A stretch of DNA of 64,000 nucleotides from Bathynomus jamesi (lineage: Eukaryota > Arthropoda > Malacostraca > Isopoda > Cirolanidae). The translations under genes were made by a program, and so were the position numbers. Where the stretch lies: contig JAJOZX010001860.1 of assembly GCA_023014485.1 (NCBI GenBank), positions 310,001 to 374,000 of the forward strand. Direction: 5' to 3'. Every line of letters begins with the position of its first letter. Position 1 is the stretch's first letter. This document shows, in pieces, positions 1 to 10,199 of the stretch. Under the pieces are notes generated by a model. It did not search any database. It saw only the letters and a program-made list of their open reading frames with translations, and had not been told where the DNA came from.

Positions 1-78
1 ACTACAACTTACACATGTCACCATACACAAAGACATAGACACAATAGGACCATGAGACACATACAGCTAAGCATAATA

Positions 79-802
79 TTAACATATTACAGTACAACAC
101 AGATGGCCTTACAAACAAAATCATGCAGCTTAGGGAATTCGTACACAAACAAAACATTCACATAGCACTTATACAAGAACCAAAACTGAAACGCACACAC
201 AAAACACCCACCATCCCTGACTTTATGGCGATCCATCAAGATCATACTGGGGTCACGGGGGTGGACTCATCACTTACATATGTAAAAGCATTAGCTACAC
301 TGATGCCACTTAAAACATTACAAACACAATCCAAGCAGATAACACGATAGAAATATAGGGAGTGAACATGCAAAACACCACTACACTCATCAACATTTAC
401 ATCCCAACAGATAGCTCACCTCAGGTGCCAGTCAATTACAATCCACAGTTACACAATCTTGCCTCTCTCACTAATGTCATCTTAGGAGGAGACTTCAATG
501 CTAAAGGCACTAGTTGGTACCTGCACAACCAAAGCAACAACAGAGGCGCCAACATAGCCACACAACTAAACAGCCTTTTCATTCTTAACAATACAGAAGA
601 ACATACACACATACCACATCAAGCAGGATACTCAAACTCCTCCCCAGACATAATGTTCTGTTCCCCCTCGCTAGCAACACATACATACTGGAGAACAGAA
701 AAACTGTCATCAGACCACCTGCCTATCATCATTACAGCACATTCCACACACTGCCCCAACAGCCTTAGTCACACTTACAGAAATTTCAAGAAAGCTGATT
801 AG
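79..802 (+). pseudogene. LINE endonuclease domain (EEP family), frameshifted
   Basis: Reading from 79 gives NILQYNTDGLTNK followed by ALIQEPKL, the N-terminal strand and the glutamate-bearing motif of LINE endonucleases. Past a break at about 350, the next frame (362-802) carries LGGDFNAKGTSW and SSDHLPIIITA, the central Asp/Asn and terminal Asp-His catalytic motifs. This enzyme family nicks target DNA to prime reverse transcription. Motif spacing agrees with the usual domain of about 220 residues. At least one frameshift and one stop separate the halves, so it is a relic. The first ATG in frame (123) is internal to the domain and is not a real start. Confidence 0.8.
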
Positions 803-1497
803 GAACATTTCAAAATTCAGACTGAGGAACAATTTACCACATTAAACAGCACACCCATCATAAACATCAATACAACACTCAAGACATTTAATCAGATCAT
901 CAATAATGCAAAGAAATACATACCCAAGAGCAACATCAGGAAATACAACCCAAATTACACTAGAGAAATAGCCCACATCATAAGGCAACATAACACACAA
1001 CACCACATACCCAAGCCATAAAACAGCAGATACAACAGCTCAACACAGAAATAAACAACAAACTTAAAGAAAAACAAAAGAAACATTTAGGGAATTCATA
1101 ACACTAAACCACTGCACAGATACATCCAGGTTATACAAGACTATAAACAGCATTCACACCTCACATGTGGCTATCTGTCACAGCCAAATTAATATCCCAA
1201 CATATACATGACAAGCTCACATTCTAATTAATCACTACACACACATGTCACTTAAACAGAGAGAACAGCCAGACACAAGAAAACCTACAGACTCGACACG
1301 ACCATTACACCCTTCATTACAGACCAGACCACCAAGATCATTAAAAACATTAAGAATTCAAAGGCTACTGAACCAGGCAACATATCCAACATACACCTTA
1401 AACACTTGGGCCCACAGGGAATACTAGCTCTGACAAACATCAGCACATATTCATACCAACACTATTATTCCTGACATATGGATTATGGAAACAAGGT

Positions 1498-2724
1498 AAA
1501 ATTATTACACTACTCAAACCAAACAAAAATCCAATAGAACCAGCTTCCTATAGACCCATTACTTTACTATGCACACCTTCCAAAGTAACAGAAAGACTAG
1601 TCTTACAAATCACCAACTCACACATACCACTATCGCCTACTCAACCACAACATTACTCCTTAACTTCACACAGCACATAATGGATGGCATCAACTCCAAA
1701 TGACCAGCTGAACATACACTATTAGCAACAATAAACATTAGTAAAGCATTTGATACTATCCCACGCTTCCCTCTCATAAACAAAATACTCAACACAAAAA
1801 TGCACAATAACATCAAAAGGTGGCTGAGTAACTATCTTTCAGGAAGATACTCACAAGTCACATTTAATGGCAAGTTATCCAAAAACAATTTTTTCCAAAT
1901 GGGGTCCCTCAAGGCTCTGTTCTCTCACCAACACTGTTCAACTTATGCATGCATGACATTCCAACATCCATAGATAACAAGCTTACCTTATCATATGCAG
2001 ATGACATCACTCTAACAGCCACCCACAGCAACATCAACACTGCTACAAATAACCTACAAACATACATAAACAGTATACAAGACTGGCTCACACACAATAG
2101 ACTCAAAGTAGTACCCACAAAATCAACCATCACTGCTAACAAGCAACACAAAAAAACACCAGATAACCACAGATTACACTAAACAATACCAACATTCCAC
2201 ACACTCACAGGACCAAAATACTTGGGGTCACATACAATACGGTGTCCTGCGGGGGCAATTGTCCTGCGGGGGCAATTGTCCTGCGGGGGCAATTGTCCTA
2301 GCACCATAAAATACATCATTATCTTTTCCACAGTGTTATCTTATCCACATTCAGGACATTAAAAACAATTGTATGTCAAGACTTAACACTCTTAGGGTAC
2401 TAACAGGCACAGATTTTGGACACCAGCTGGAAACACTACTACTCATATACAAACAATATATTCGCTCAGTTATGGACTATGCTAGCCCATGCTGGGCATC
2501 CATTATCTGAAACACACACATAAACACCTTACAGATAACACAAAACAATGCACTTTGTGTCATTACAGGATGTACTCAAACAACACCAATAGAACACCTG
2601 CACACAAACAAAAATAGTGAAAGTTAGGAAACATTTAGATATGAGGGGAACACAATTCATGGCAGCAGTGACAACTAACCCACAACACCCTTGCCACTAC
2701 ATGTACAATCATGCACTAACACCT
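1498..2724 (+). pseudogene. LINE reverse transcriptase, heavily decayed
   Basis: Fragments in three frames match reverse transcriptase blocks. KPNKNPIEPASYRPITLL lies near 1520. A KAFDTIPR-like block lies near 1745, and GVPQGSVLSPTLFNLCMHDI near 1905. SYADDITLTATHSN, with the catalytic YADD box, lies near 1990. The thumb/connection region follows near 2380-2520, with RLNTLRVLTGTDFGHQL and RSVMDYASPCWASI. Stops and shifts occur about every 100 bases. An insertion of three 17-bp repeats interrupts the connection region at 2245. The reading stops at the DNA transposon that begins at 2733 and continues after 5185. Confidence 0.8.
2245..2295. repeat. Triple 17-bp tandem repeat inside LINE RT
   Basis: Three perfect head-to-tail copies of TCCTGCGGGGGCAATTG, followed by a partial TCCTA. 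The GC-rich block is unlike the surrounding A/C-rich LINE and separates two recognisable stretches of reverse transcriptase, so it is an insertion or local expansion. Confidence 0.9.
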
Positions 2725-2999
2725 TGCACCATTAGGGTGTGTTAACTTTAGTAAAGTCAATTCAAAAAACTACTAGTGACCAAATGATGCATTTTTATGT
2801 GCTAAATCAAAATATGGCTTTAAAATCCAGATTTGTCCACTCCTAGCTACTTATATTTGAAGTTGAAGTTTACGAAAAATCAGCAATTTTTGCAAGTATT
2901 TTTTTTATTGTATATAACTACATTTTACATACATTACATACAATTAAAGACATTTTGATTATTTCAATATTAAAACTTAGAAATATAGATAGGTTTCTT

Positions 3000-3372
3000 G
3001 AACTTTGCCAAGGATGCCATGTCTACCTTGCTCTTGTTCCTGAACATGAACTCCCTACTGGCCACCTGGCCACTAATGTATGCCTCCCTCCTCTCTTGTG
3101 AGTAAACATGTTGTGCTGCTTCAGTTTCATCCTTACACACCTCTCTACTGACTGTGTGTGTGAGGGCCATGCAGGAACTTCCATTGGTCTTGGTCTATCC
3201 AGAAACTCCTTGATTGCAGCAGTGGTGAGGGAGCAGGTAGAGGAGGGTCAGTCACGCCAGAGTTCCAGTCAATAGGCTCCGAGAGTTTGGTGGCATCTGG
3301 GTTGATGTCGGGAGTCTTCCTGGGTCTGACACTGCAGTCTCCTACCTGTGTGTCCTCGTCTCCTTCACCTCT
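3000..3372 (-). pseudogene. Transposase C-terminal fragment, left arm
   Basis: On the minus strand this encodes GDCSVRPRKTPDINPDATKL and PLLQSRSFWIDQDQ, then after a frame change HTVSREVCKDETEAAQHVYS and a basic, RNKSK-like tail. The same order of words appears in the gene at 43771-44457: GDCSVQTRKVPPIN, then VPKWPSHTQSVERCVK, then SHERREGYIKAQVASR. It is therefore the 3' end of the same transposase family. There is no upstream catalytic region, so no active product is expected. Function of this tail is unknown. Confidence 0.75.
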
Positions 3373-3386
3373 GATTTTCAGTAATT

Positions 3387-3834
3387 TAGGGTGTATCAAT
3401 TTTAGTAAAGTCAACAATTCAAAAACTACTAATGCTCAAATGATGTCATATTATCTAGCAAACTTAGAAATATCTTTAGTGTTTAAAAAAGCCATTTACC
3501 TACTTATATTTGACCATAATGGTTTGAAATATAACCTAAATATGACTGTAGCATCGTATATCAATGTGCCATTGATATGTGTGGTCACAAATGCTGGAGT
3601 TTTGATTGTGAATACATGAGTGGAGGAGGCAGGGAGGAGAGAGGAGGACGAAGACTTCATACCAGACTGAGTCTGGTATGAAGTCTTCATCCTCCTTTGT
3701 CCTGGTCAAATATAAGTAGGTAAATGGCTTTTTTAAACAACACTAAAGATATTTCTAAGTTTGCTAGAAAGATGACATCATTTGAGCATTAGTAGTTTTT
3801 GAATTGTTGACTTTACTAAAATTGACACAGCCTA
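3387..3834. mobile_element. Inner TAGGG-ended MITE at the palindrome centre
   Basis: TAGGGTGTATCAATTTTAG at 3387 and its near complement ending GACACAGCCTA at 3834 bound a 448-bp unit with inverted arms of roughly 125 bp. Its flanks are inverted (CAGTAATT before, AATTACTG after) rather than direct repeats. It therefore either landed exactly at a palindrome centre or took part in making the palindrome. Confidence 0.6.
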
Positions 3835-3852
3835 AATTACTGGAAATCAAAG

Positions 3853-4225
3853 GTGAAGGAGAGAGATAAGGACACACAGGTAGGAGACTGCAGTGTCAGA
3901 CCCAGGAAGACTCCTGACATCAACCCAGATGCCACCAAACTCTCGGAGCTTATTGACTGGAACTCTGGTGTGACTGACCCTCCTCTGACCTGCTCCCTCA
4001 CCACTGCTGCAATCAAGGAGTTTCTGGATAGACCAATGGAAGTTCCTGCATGGCCCTCTCACACAGTCAGTAGAGAGGTGTGTAAGGATGACAATTAAAG
4101 CAGCACAACATGTTTACTCACAAGAGAGGAGGGAGGCATACATCAGTGGCCAGTAGGGAGCTCATGTCCAGGAACAAGAGCAAGGCAGATATGGCATCCT
4201 TGGCAAAGTTCAAGAAACCTATCTA
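3853..4225 (+). pseudogene. Transposase C-terminal fragment, right arm (mirror copy)
   Basis: This plus-strand stretch mirrors the fragment at 3000-3372. It reads DTQVGDCSVRPRKTPDINPD, then WNSGVTDPPLT, then VPAWPSHTVSREVCKD, and after a stop at about 4098 continues with the SHERRE-type tail. The arms differ by scattered substitutions, for example ELIDW here and EPIDW on the left, so the duplication is not brand new. It shares homology with the tail of the gene at 43771-46158. Confidence 0.75.
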
Positions 4226-4421
4226 TATTCTAAGTTTTAATATTGAAATACAATCAAAATGTCTTTAATTGTATGTAATGTATGTAAAATGTAGTTATAT
4301 ACAATAAAAAAAAATACTTGCAAAAATTGCTCATTTTTCATAAACTTCAACTTCAAATATAATTAGCTAGGAGTGGTCAAATCTGGATTTTAAAGCCATA
4401 TTTCGATTTAGCACATAAAAA

Positions 4422-5119
4422 CGCTGTGTGCGAAAATTTATACACCAGCATTTGTACGCCAGAACATTTATAAGACTGGAAATTTATACTACTGACATTT
4501 GTATGATGGTAATTTAAGTATGTGCTCTACTGGACTTTTTTGACTTAAGTATGCGATCGACCCATGATAATAACCATAACTTCATTTTTTTATATAAACA
4601 AGCACAGGTACAAAAAAATAAATAAATAAATAAAAGTAAACATTATTTAAATATTTTGAAAATAATTTCAATTTGAAGAATTTTAAATTTTTATCATGTA
4701 TCACAGCGCATTAAAGATTAACAGGTAGGTAAATGGTTATTAAATAGGTACAGGTGGTTAGGTTAGGTCAGGTCAGGTTAGTCTGGAGATTAATGAGACT
4801 TTTTTTTTTTTTTTTTAAGTGACATTCGTTCTGTATATCGCTAGTTACATTTTCTCTTAAATTGATAAGCTGAAATCTAGTTTCAATTATGCATTTAATT
4901 ATTGTATATGTAATTTCATAATTTGTGATAATTTGTTTAACTTACCTAGTTTCAAATTCAATTTTATTAACTGATCATGAATTTCTTGCATATAATGTAT
5001 AAATTACCATCGTACAATGCTTGGTGTATAAATTTCCAGTCATATAAATGTTCTGGCATACAAATGCTGGCGTATAAATTTCCGTCGTACAAATGTTGGC
5101 GTACAAATTTCCGGGTTTC
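4422..5119. mobile_element. MITE with repeated subterminal motif
   Basis: This segment interrupts the right arm of the fold-back element. Both ends are built from short inverted motifs of the type AAATTTATACGCCAGCATTTG, repeated with variation three to four times at each end in opposite orientation. The interior is AT-rich, with a T tract at 4800 and TTAGG-like GGTTAGGTTAGGTCAGG at about 4750. No coding sequence is seen. The exact borders are uncertain by a few bases because both flanks are A-rich. Confidence 0.65.
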
Positions 5120-5186
5120 TAAAAATGCATAATTTGGTCACTAGTTTTTGAATTGTTTACTAAAATTGACACCCTATTGCACCATT

Positions 5187-5257
5187 AAGGTAACAACAGA
5201 GAGACATTATAACCAAATACTCCATTCCATACCACGCCCCACAGACATCACACAGTA

Positions 5258-5310
<53 letters not shown>

Positions 5311-5600
5311 ACCCACAAAGCACTGACATGACTTGGTCCAAATGTGATCCTAGGTGCGAAGCTGCCACCCATTGACAGGTCAGAGACCAGCCTGAGCAGA
5401 TTGGATCGAGTTAATTTCGCACAATTCTGATGTGGACATTACCCCAACTTACAGACATATAAACACAGACTAGACAACTCCACAAACAACACCTGCCACG
5501 TGTGCCAGGACACACCACAAACAATTGAACACATTATGACAGACTGTACTGCTCTAGCACATCATTAGTGTGTTGAACCTCTGGTCCACTCCGAAGAGGG
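5187..5600 (+). pseudogene. LINE C-terminal region with CCHC-like knuckle
   Basis: After the transposon the LINE resumes. Around 5490-5560 the plus strand reads STNNTCHVCQDTPQTIEHIM then TDC, a C-x2-C-x(~8)-H-x(4)-C knuckle typical of Jockey-type C termini. It is followed by a VIGYLRAAGLI-like end. A (CA)n tract at 5263-5307 disrupts the frame. The fragment confirms that the upstream and downstream pieces belong to one LINE. Confidence 0.7.
5263..5307. repeat. (CA)n microsatellite
   Basis: About 22 uninterrupted CA dinucleotides. ORFs across it encode only HTHT or VCVC strings and are not genes. Confidence 0.95.
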
Positions 5601-5663
5601 TGATTGGTTACCTGCGTGCTGCTGGCTTGATCAGGGTGGGCTGATCAGCTAACCAACAACAAC

Positions 5664-5850
5664 ACTGAAGGAAAATAGCTTGGTTGTCAGGGGACCAAGA
5701 CTTTTTAACCAGCTTCCAAAGGACTTCAGAAACATTACAGGGGTCAAAGTTGAAGTCTTCAAGAGAAGACTAGATGCCTGGCTCAGGATGGTACCAGATG
5801 AGCCAGGTATACCTGGCTATGTGCGGTTAATGAGGTATATATATGTTTGT
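5664..5850 (+). pseudogene. CR1-like LINE, C-terminal tail fragment
   Basis: The plus strand reads VVRGPRLFNQLPKDFRN, ITGVKVEVFKRRLDAWL and PDEPGIPGY. The same protein tail recurs at 11190-11350 (plus) and 31500-31660 (minus), so it is a repeated LINE 3' end and not a host gene. It begins right where the Jockey-like element stops. 5' truncation is normal for this class. Confidence 0.8.
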
Positions 5851-6056
5851 TTATGCCTTGTGGGGAATGGATGCTTTGTTTCTCTCTCTGCATTAATATC
5901 AAAATAAGAAGGGAATAACTTCTTAGTGGTTTATTCTATTTACACCCAGAAGTGTATAAAGTATCAGTAAATCTGCGCATGTAAATTATAGTGAAATTCA
6001 TTGAATGTAAGAAAGTGCATTAATAGTTTCCACAAATTATCAGAAGTTAAAATATA

Positions 6057-6641
6057 CAGTGGAACCTCAATATACGAACGCATCTCTATTCGAACAAATC
6101 GGTAAACGAACAACTTTTTTGAGAAAAAATTGTCCTTGTATACGAACCATTCCCTCATATCCGAACCGAAAGAAGCCGGTCAGTTTCTCTCCAGCCAGCA
6201 TTCGGTGCGCATCGCAAAGAGACGGAAAAGAGACGGAACACCAGAAGGGGAGTTACCTGATGTTTTTATGGAAGGTGACTCCCCTTCCAAACAATAATCT
6301 CCCTCCTCCACTCCACCTTCCTCTCCAGCTTCCACTTAGGCCATCATCACTCCTCAGCAAAGGTAAAGTTCAGGTTAAATTTTCATTTATTTGTATAATA
6401 TTGCATTATTTATTGTTACAGGTTTCATGTATGATTTTATGCATGTAAGTCTTATTTTACAGGTTTAATTAACCAATATTTTGACTTAAAAATGTTTCGT
6501 AAGGGGTAACTTTTGGGGGTCTGGAACGGATTAATCCAATTTACATTATTTCTTATGGGAAAAATTGATTCAATATACGAACAATTCGATATCAGAACAA
6601 CCCTCAGGAATGGATTAAGTTTGTATATTGAGGTTCCACTG
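6057..6641. mobile_element. Pogo/Tigger-type MITE
   Basis: CAGTGGAACCTCAATATACG at the left and its complement, TATTGAGGTTCCACTG, at the right form terminal inverted repeats flanked by TA, the target duplication of the Tc1/mariner superfamily. The CAGTGGAACCTC start resembles pogo/Tigger ends. The interior has no transposase. The ORF at 6059-6448 begins inside the repeat and is not credible. Confidence 0.85.
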
Positions 6642-6819
6642 TATATTCAATCAAAATATGGTAGGTATCTTGGAAAAGTTTGGAACAAGGTAGGAAAAAG
6701 ATCAGAAAATCCAAACCCTTGTTACTGACTCCAAAAAAAAAAAAAACAATTATGTTGGCTGCAGTAATAGATAACAGGGCCATAAGTTCAAATTCTCACC
6801 AATTTGCAACTTTTGTAAT

Positions 6820-8455
6820 TAGTTGTTTAACAAGTTTTTATTTTTCCACATAGTCTCCATCCTTTTCTATGGCTTTCCTCCACCTTGAAACAAGGGCCTT
6901 TATTCCTTGCTAGTAAAAGTCCACTGGGTTCCGCTGGAGCCACCTCTTAACCTCCTCAACAACCTCATCACTGAAACTTTCTTCCACGAATAGCATCCTT
7001 CATTGGCCTAAACAAATGGAAGTCTGAAGGTGCCAGATCCTGGCTGTATGGAGGGTTGGGTAACAGTCAAGCGCATTTCTGTGATGGCCTCTCTTGTTTG
7101 CAAACTGTTGTGTGGTCTTGCATTATCATGCAAAAGAAGGATGTTTTCTAGTTTTCTCTCCAGTCAAACTCACTTTATACGCCTCTGGAGTCTCTGTAGG
7201 CTAGCAATATATGCCTCTGAGTTGATTGTTTGTCCTTTCTTCATAATGTCCACCAGAATCACCCCTTTCATGTCCCAGAAGATGGTGGCCATAACCTTTC
7301 CTGCAGACGGAGTCATTTTGAACTTTTTCATGCATGGGGAGTCTGCATGATGCCACTTCATGGATTGGCGTTTTGTTTCAGGTTCAAAGTGGCATACCCA
7401 GGGGTGCAGTGCTGCCGGAGCTCACTGGAGTGCTGCTCTGGCACCTCTGCAAGAGGAAGTTTGGAGGAATTACCATAAGCAACAAAAAAATTGTCTCCAT
7501 TAATTATCAACAGTTTCTTACTAGTCTTGTGAACAATTTGCAGCACTGTATGTTCACGACAACATCCATGAAAGGTTCTCAAACTTCTGAACCTCAAAGT
7601 ATGTATAAATCACTGCTAAATGAAATGTATGTCCTTGAAAAAGACTACTGGCCTGATGAAATACCACCTAATTACGGAGAAGCTGAAATCTCATCTCTCT
7701 GTAAGAGGTTTAAGCTTTCTTCTTACTCTGTACTAAATGCCTTTAGAGACTATGTGGAAGATCATGGGCGCTGCATCCCCCAAGATTTACACCCATTACT
7801 GAGCTGTTCACAAGTTATTCCTATTAGTACTGCTGAGTGTGAGAGGGGATTCAGTCACATGAACTTGATAATAACAACAACACGCTCAAGAATTCTCATA
7901 AATCATGTATCAGCGCTTATGTTTGTTAAACTACATGGACCTCCTCTAGTTCAGTGGAATCCTGATGAGCCATATGCCATATCATGGCTGCGGTACCACA
8001 GATCGCAGATGACACCAGGACAAGAGTTGCTTCAGACCCCCGAAAACATATCACGCCTGACCCTTTGTGGAAATTATTGTGAAACTTCCCACTGGTGGTA
8101 TTTGGTAAGCACTAAGTAGTTTTAACTTCTTAAATTGATGAAATACATGATTGCTCTTTTTTCTTTATTTGCTTGATAATTATATTTATTTTATGATAAT
8201 TAGTGAGTGCAAACACGAAATACTTAGTCATCGTGTGGCATATATAGAAACAGGATAGGAAATGGCAGGCTTTTGTCAGGCCCACCAGAGCTCCGGCACC
8301 TATAAAATTGGCACTGCACCCCTGGGCATACCCAAGTCTCATCCCCAGTCACAATTCGTGAAAGGAAGTCATCCGCTTCTGTCTCGTATCAAACCAATGA
8401 CTCGGAAGCAATTTCTTTTCTTTGGGCTTTGTGATCTTGTCAGTCAGTTGTGACT
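6820..8455 (-). pseudogene. Mariner transposase relic, split by a hAT
   Basis: The minus strand reads as mariner transposase from about 8455 down to 6820. FLSRIVTGDETWV (8333-8380) holds the first catalytic Asp. After the hAT insert come WHHADSPCMKKFKMTPSAGK and VMATIFWDMKGVI (7361-7200), then ENILLLHDNARPHNSLQTRE with the second Asp near 7140. The C-terminal part runs through frameshifts to about 6850. This is a DD34D cut-and-paste enzyme family. The N-terminal helix-turn-helix part was not recovered. A 926-bp hAT insertion, stops and shifts make it dead. Confidence 0.85.
7399..8324 (+). mobile_element. Small hAT element with transposase C terminus
   Basis: The ends are CAGGGGTGCAGTGC and GCACTGCACCCCTG, flanked by the perfect 8-bp duplication GGCATACC (7391-7398, 8325-8332), diagnostic of hAT. 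An open frame of more than 230 codons continues to 8119. It ends in the hAT dimerisation region: ISTAECERGFSHMNLIITTT, then RILINHVSALMFVKLHGPP. The frame is open from outside the element, so the ATG at 7334 is not its true start. The N-terminal zinc finger and catalytic core are missing, so it is an internally deleted copy. The protein tail resembles KIAA1586/ZNF862-like hAT proteins (family knowledge). Confidence 0.85.
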
Positions 8456-8520
8456 AAGCATAGTAGGGAAATTCTTGTTCATATCAAGTGTTTCTAAGTA
8501 TGGTAGCTACAAAGAACATG

Positions 8521-8784
8521 TCCAAGACAGTTGGAATAAAGTTACCATACTATGGAGTACAAGTACAAGTTAGAATTATAAATACACTAAACCCCAGCTA
8601 ATTCATGACCCTTGGAGCTCTGGCCTAATTGAATAACTGAAAATCACAACAGCGCAAAAAATTATCGAATATCCTGACATAATAAATTATAAATCATGAA
8701 ATAGCAGGGCTTTAGTGTACTTGTAATTCTAACTTGCACTTAATAATTGTACTCCATGTATAGTAACTTTATTATGTCTTGGAA
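8521..8784. repeat. Fold-back inverted repeat
   Basis: TCCAAGACAGTTGGAATAAAG with TATGGAGTACAAGTACAAGTTA at the left pairs imperfectly with the right side, which ends ...TAACTTTATTATGTCTTGGA. Arms are about 65-75 bp. Inside, a second pair ACACTAAACCCCAGCTAATTCATGA / TCATGAAATAGCAGGGCTTTAGTGT continues the stem, so two nested MITE-like units may be present. No coding content. Confidence 0.75.
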
Positions 8785-9998
8785 TGTAATAGGGTAGACT
8801 CTGGCAAAGCTCACCCTTTAACCCCTTTAAACGCGCCATACGATTTTGGTGATATTCCCATGGATGTGCATTAAGTGACAAAAATGAAAGTGCTAATAGG
8901 AATTTTTCTATTACTTTTCTAGTATGAAAAGAAAAGACCATGAGAAATCCATATCTGACAATAAAATGCCTCAAAAATGTGATTATCTAGGAGAAATTTA
9001 TGATTTTATATAAAAAAGTGAAAATTTTTTTTTGCTTTTGCCATAATTTGTAGATAAATTTGCCTGAATAACTCAGATAGTGTCAAAATGTATCCCAAAG
9101 GCATAAGTCTTACCTGAAAACCTAGTTACGCATCACTACTAATCATTTTTACCTGTAAAATGCAACCCATATTTGAGGCAAGTTCTAGTAAAATACACAT
9201 ACATGCCATTTGGATTCATACTGGGTAAAAGAAACAAAACAGTGTATTCATTCAGTTATTATTTTGTTGTATATATATATATGAAATTTGAATATAAAAT
9301 ATACAAAAAGTATCATATAAAAATAAAGTTGCAATGCTTCAATCTGGAGGAGAGAGTACATGTTGAAAAAAAAAAGAAAAGCAAAACAGTTATAGTAGGT
9401 ACTGTATGTGCAAATGGTAAATATACGGTACACAAATCATGAAGCATTATGAAATCTGAATGCTTTCCTTGTGGAAATCATAATAGTTTGTACTCATATC
9501 AGAAACTTGGGACATCAACTTCTATATACTTGGAACACTATCTTGCAGTTTGTATTTTATACCTGAACACACTTATCTCATCTATTCTCACATGAAAGAA
9601 ATTGAAATATCACTGTACTGCATTATTTATGAAGCAAAATAAATATAACAATACATTAGCCTAAGCTTAAGCCTTCTGGCAACATTCGAACAATACAGTT
9701 CATAAGACATTGTTCATATTTATCACTGATGGTGAAAAGAGCATAGCACACTTCAATCAGTCACCACTGGGTGCACGCGTCTGCCTCCTCCTGCCTCCCT
9801 TGTTGATTGCTGTTCCTGCCACCAGATGACAGCAGTGCCTGGGACTGGTGGTATACTCAAATCTGAGGGCATGCAGTCGCCGAATGCCATTAAGAGAAAT
9901 TATTTTATGGCTGTGGACTACAGTCGCTTTATGCGGTTAAGGACAAAAAAATGTCAGTGAATAAAGTTGCCAAACACGGTTAAAGAGTTAAGGTTTAG
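8785..9998. other. AT-rich stretch, no gene recognised
   Basis: I see no coding signal: ORFs are short and lysine/tyrosine-rich. A TTAACCCCTTTAAACGCG block near 8818 and TTAACCGCATAAAGCGACT-like sequence (minus strand) near 9930 resemble degenerate ends of a repeat, but no matching inverted repeat or target duplication could be fixed. Confidence 0.5.
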
Positions 9999-10199
9999 AT
10001 GATAATGCAGTGTCTGACCACAATAATGATATATTTGACAATTAAAGCTATCTTAGACAATTGTCTTCCATTGACTATACATTGTTTCAAAATGCATTTG
10101 TCTTTATATGTAAAAATTAAATTTCAAAAAGTTAAGATCATGCCTCGCCTGAAATTGTATGTGATCATGGTGGTTTGTATGGGAATCAGGTTCCTGAGT

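Larger units (their letters stand above)
2733..5176. mobile_element. TAGGG-ended fold-back DNA transposon
   Basis: The insert starts TAGGGTGTG and ends ACACCCTA, between perfect 9-bp direct repeats TTGCACCAT (2724-2732, 5177-5185). It is a giant inverted repeat. The left arm, 2733 to about 3515, pairs with about 3700-4420 plus 5117-5176. Both arms carry the same transposase C-terminal coding fragment in opposite orientation. At the centre, about 3650-3686, is a perfect 17-bp hairpin reading AAGACTTCATACCAGA and its complement. A separate AT-rich MITE (about 4422-5119) interrupts the right arm. The coding fragments match the C terminus of the gene at 43771-46158, so this is a rearranged relative of that transposon. 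Confidence 0.85.
72..5660 (+). mobile_element. Jockey-like non-LTR retrotransposon, decayed and split
   Basis: The plus strand reads as a LINE in several frames: an apurinic-type endonuclease, a reverse transcriptase and a C-terminal CCHC-like knuckle. The order and motifs resemble the Jockey/I group. A DNA transposon at 2733-5176 interrupts it: the 9-bp sequence TTGCACCAT occurs at 2724-2732 and again at 5177-5185, and the LINE reading resumes after the second copy. Many stops and frameshifts show it is dead. The 5' end runs off the window, so no ORF1 can be seen. The 3' end is placed near the CAACAACAACA stretch at about 5655, where a different LINE tail begins. Coding-strand bias is strongly A-rich and C-rich. 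Clade assignment is inference from motifs. Confidence 0.8.

Noticed and set aside
4740..4790. Telomeric repeat remnant (GGTTAGGTTAGGTCAGGTCAGG)
   Set aside because: Only a few imperfect copies inside a MITE; not a telomere or convincing interstitial telomere.
5148..5375. HTHTHT and VCVCVC ORFs
   Set aside because: Translation of the (CA)n tract within a LINE relic.
6059..6448. 129-residue ORF
   Set aside because: Starts inside the terminal repeat of a MITE and has no recognisable domain.
8818..9990. A complete transposon bounded by TTAACCCCTTTAAACGCG and GGTTAAAGAGTTAA
   Set aside because: The two ends do not match beyond a few bases and no target duplication was found.
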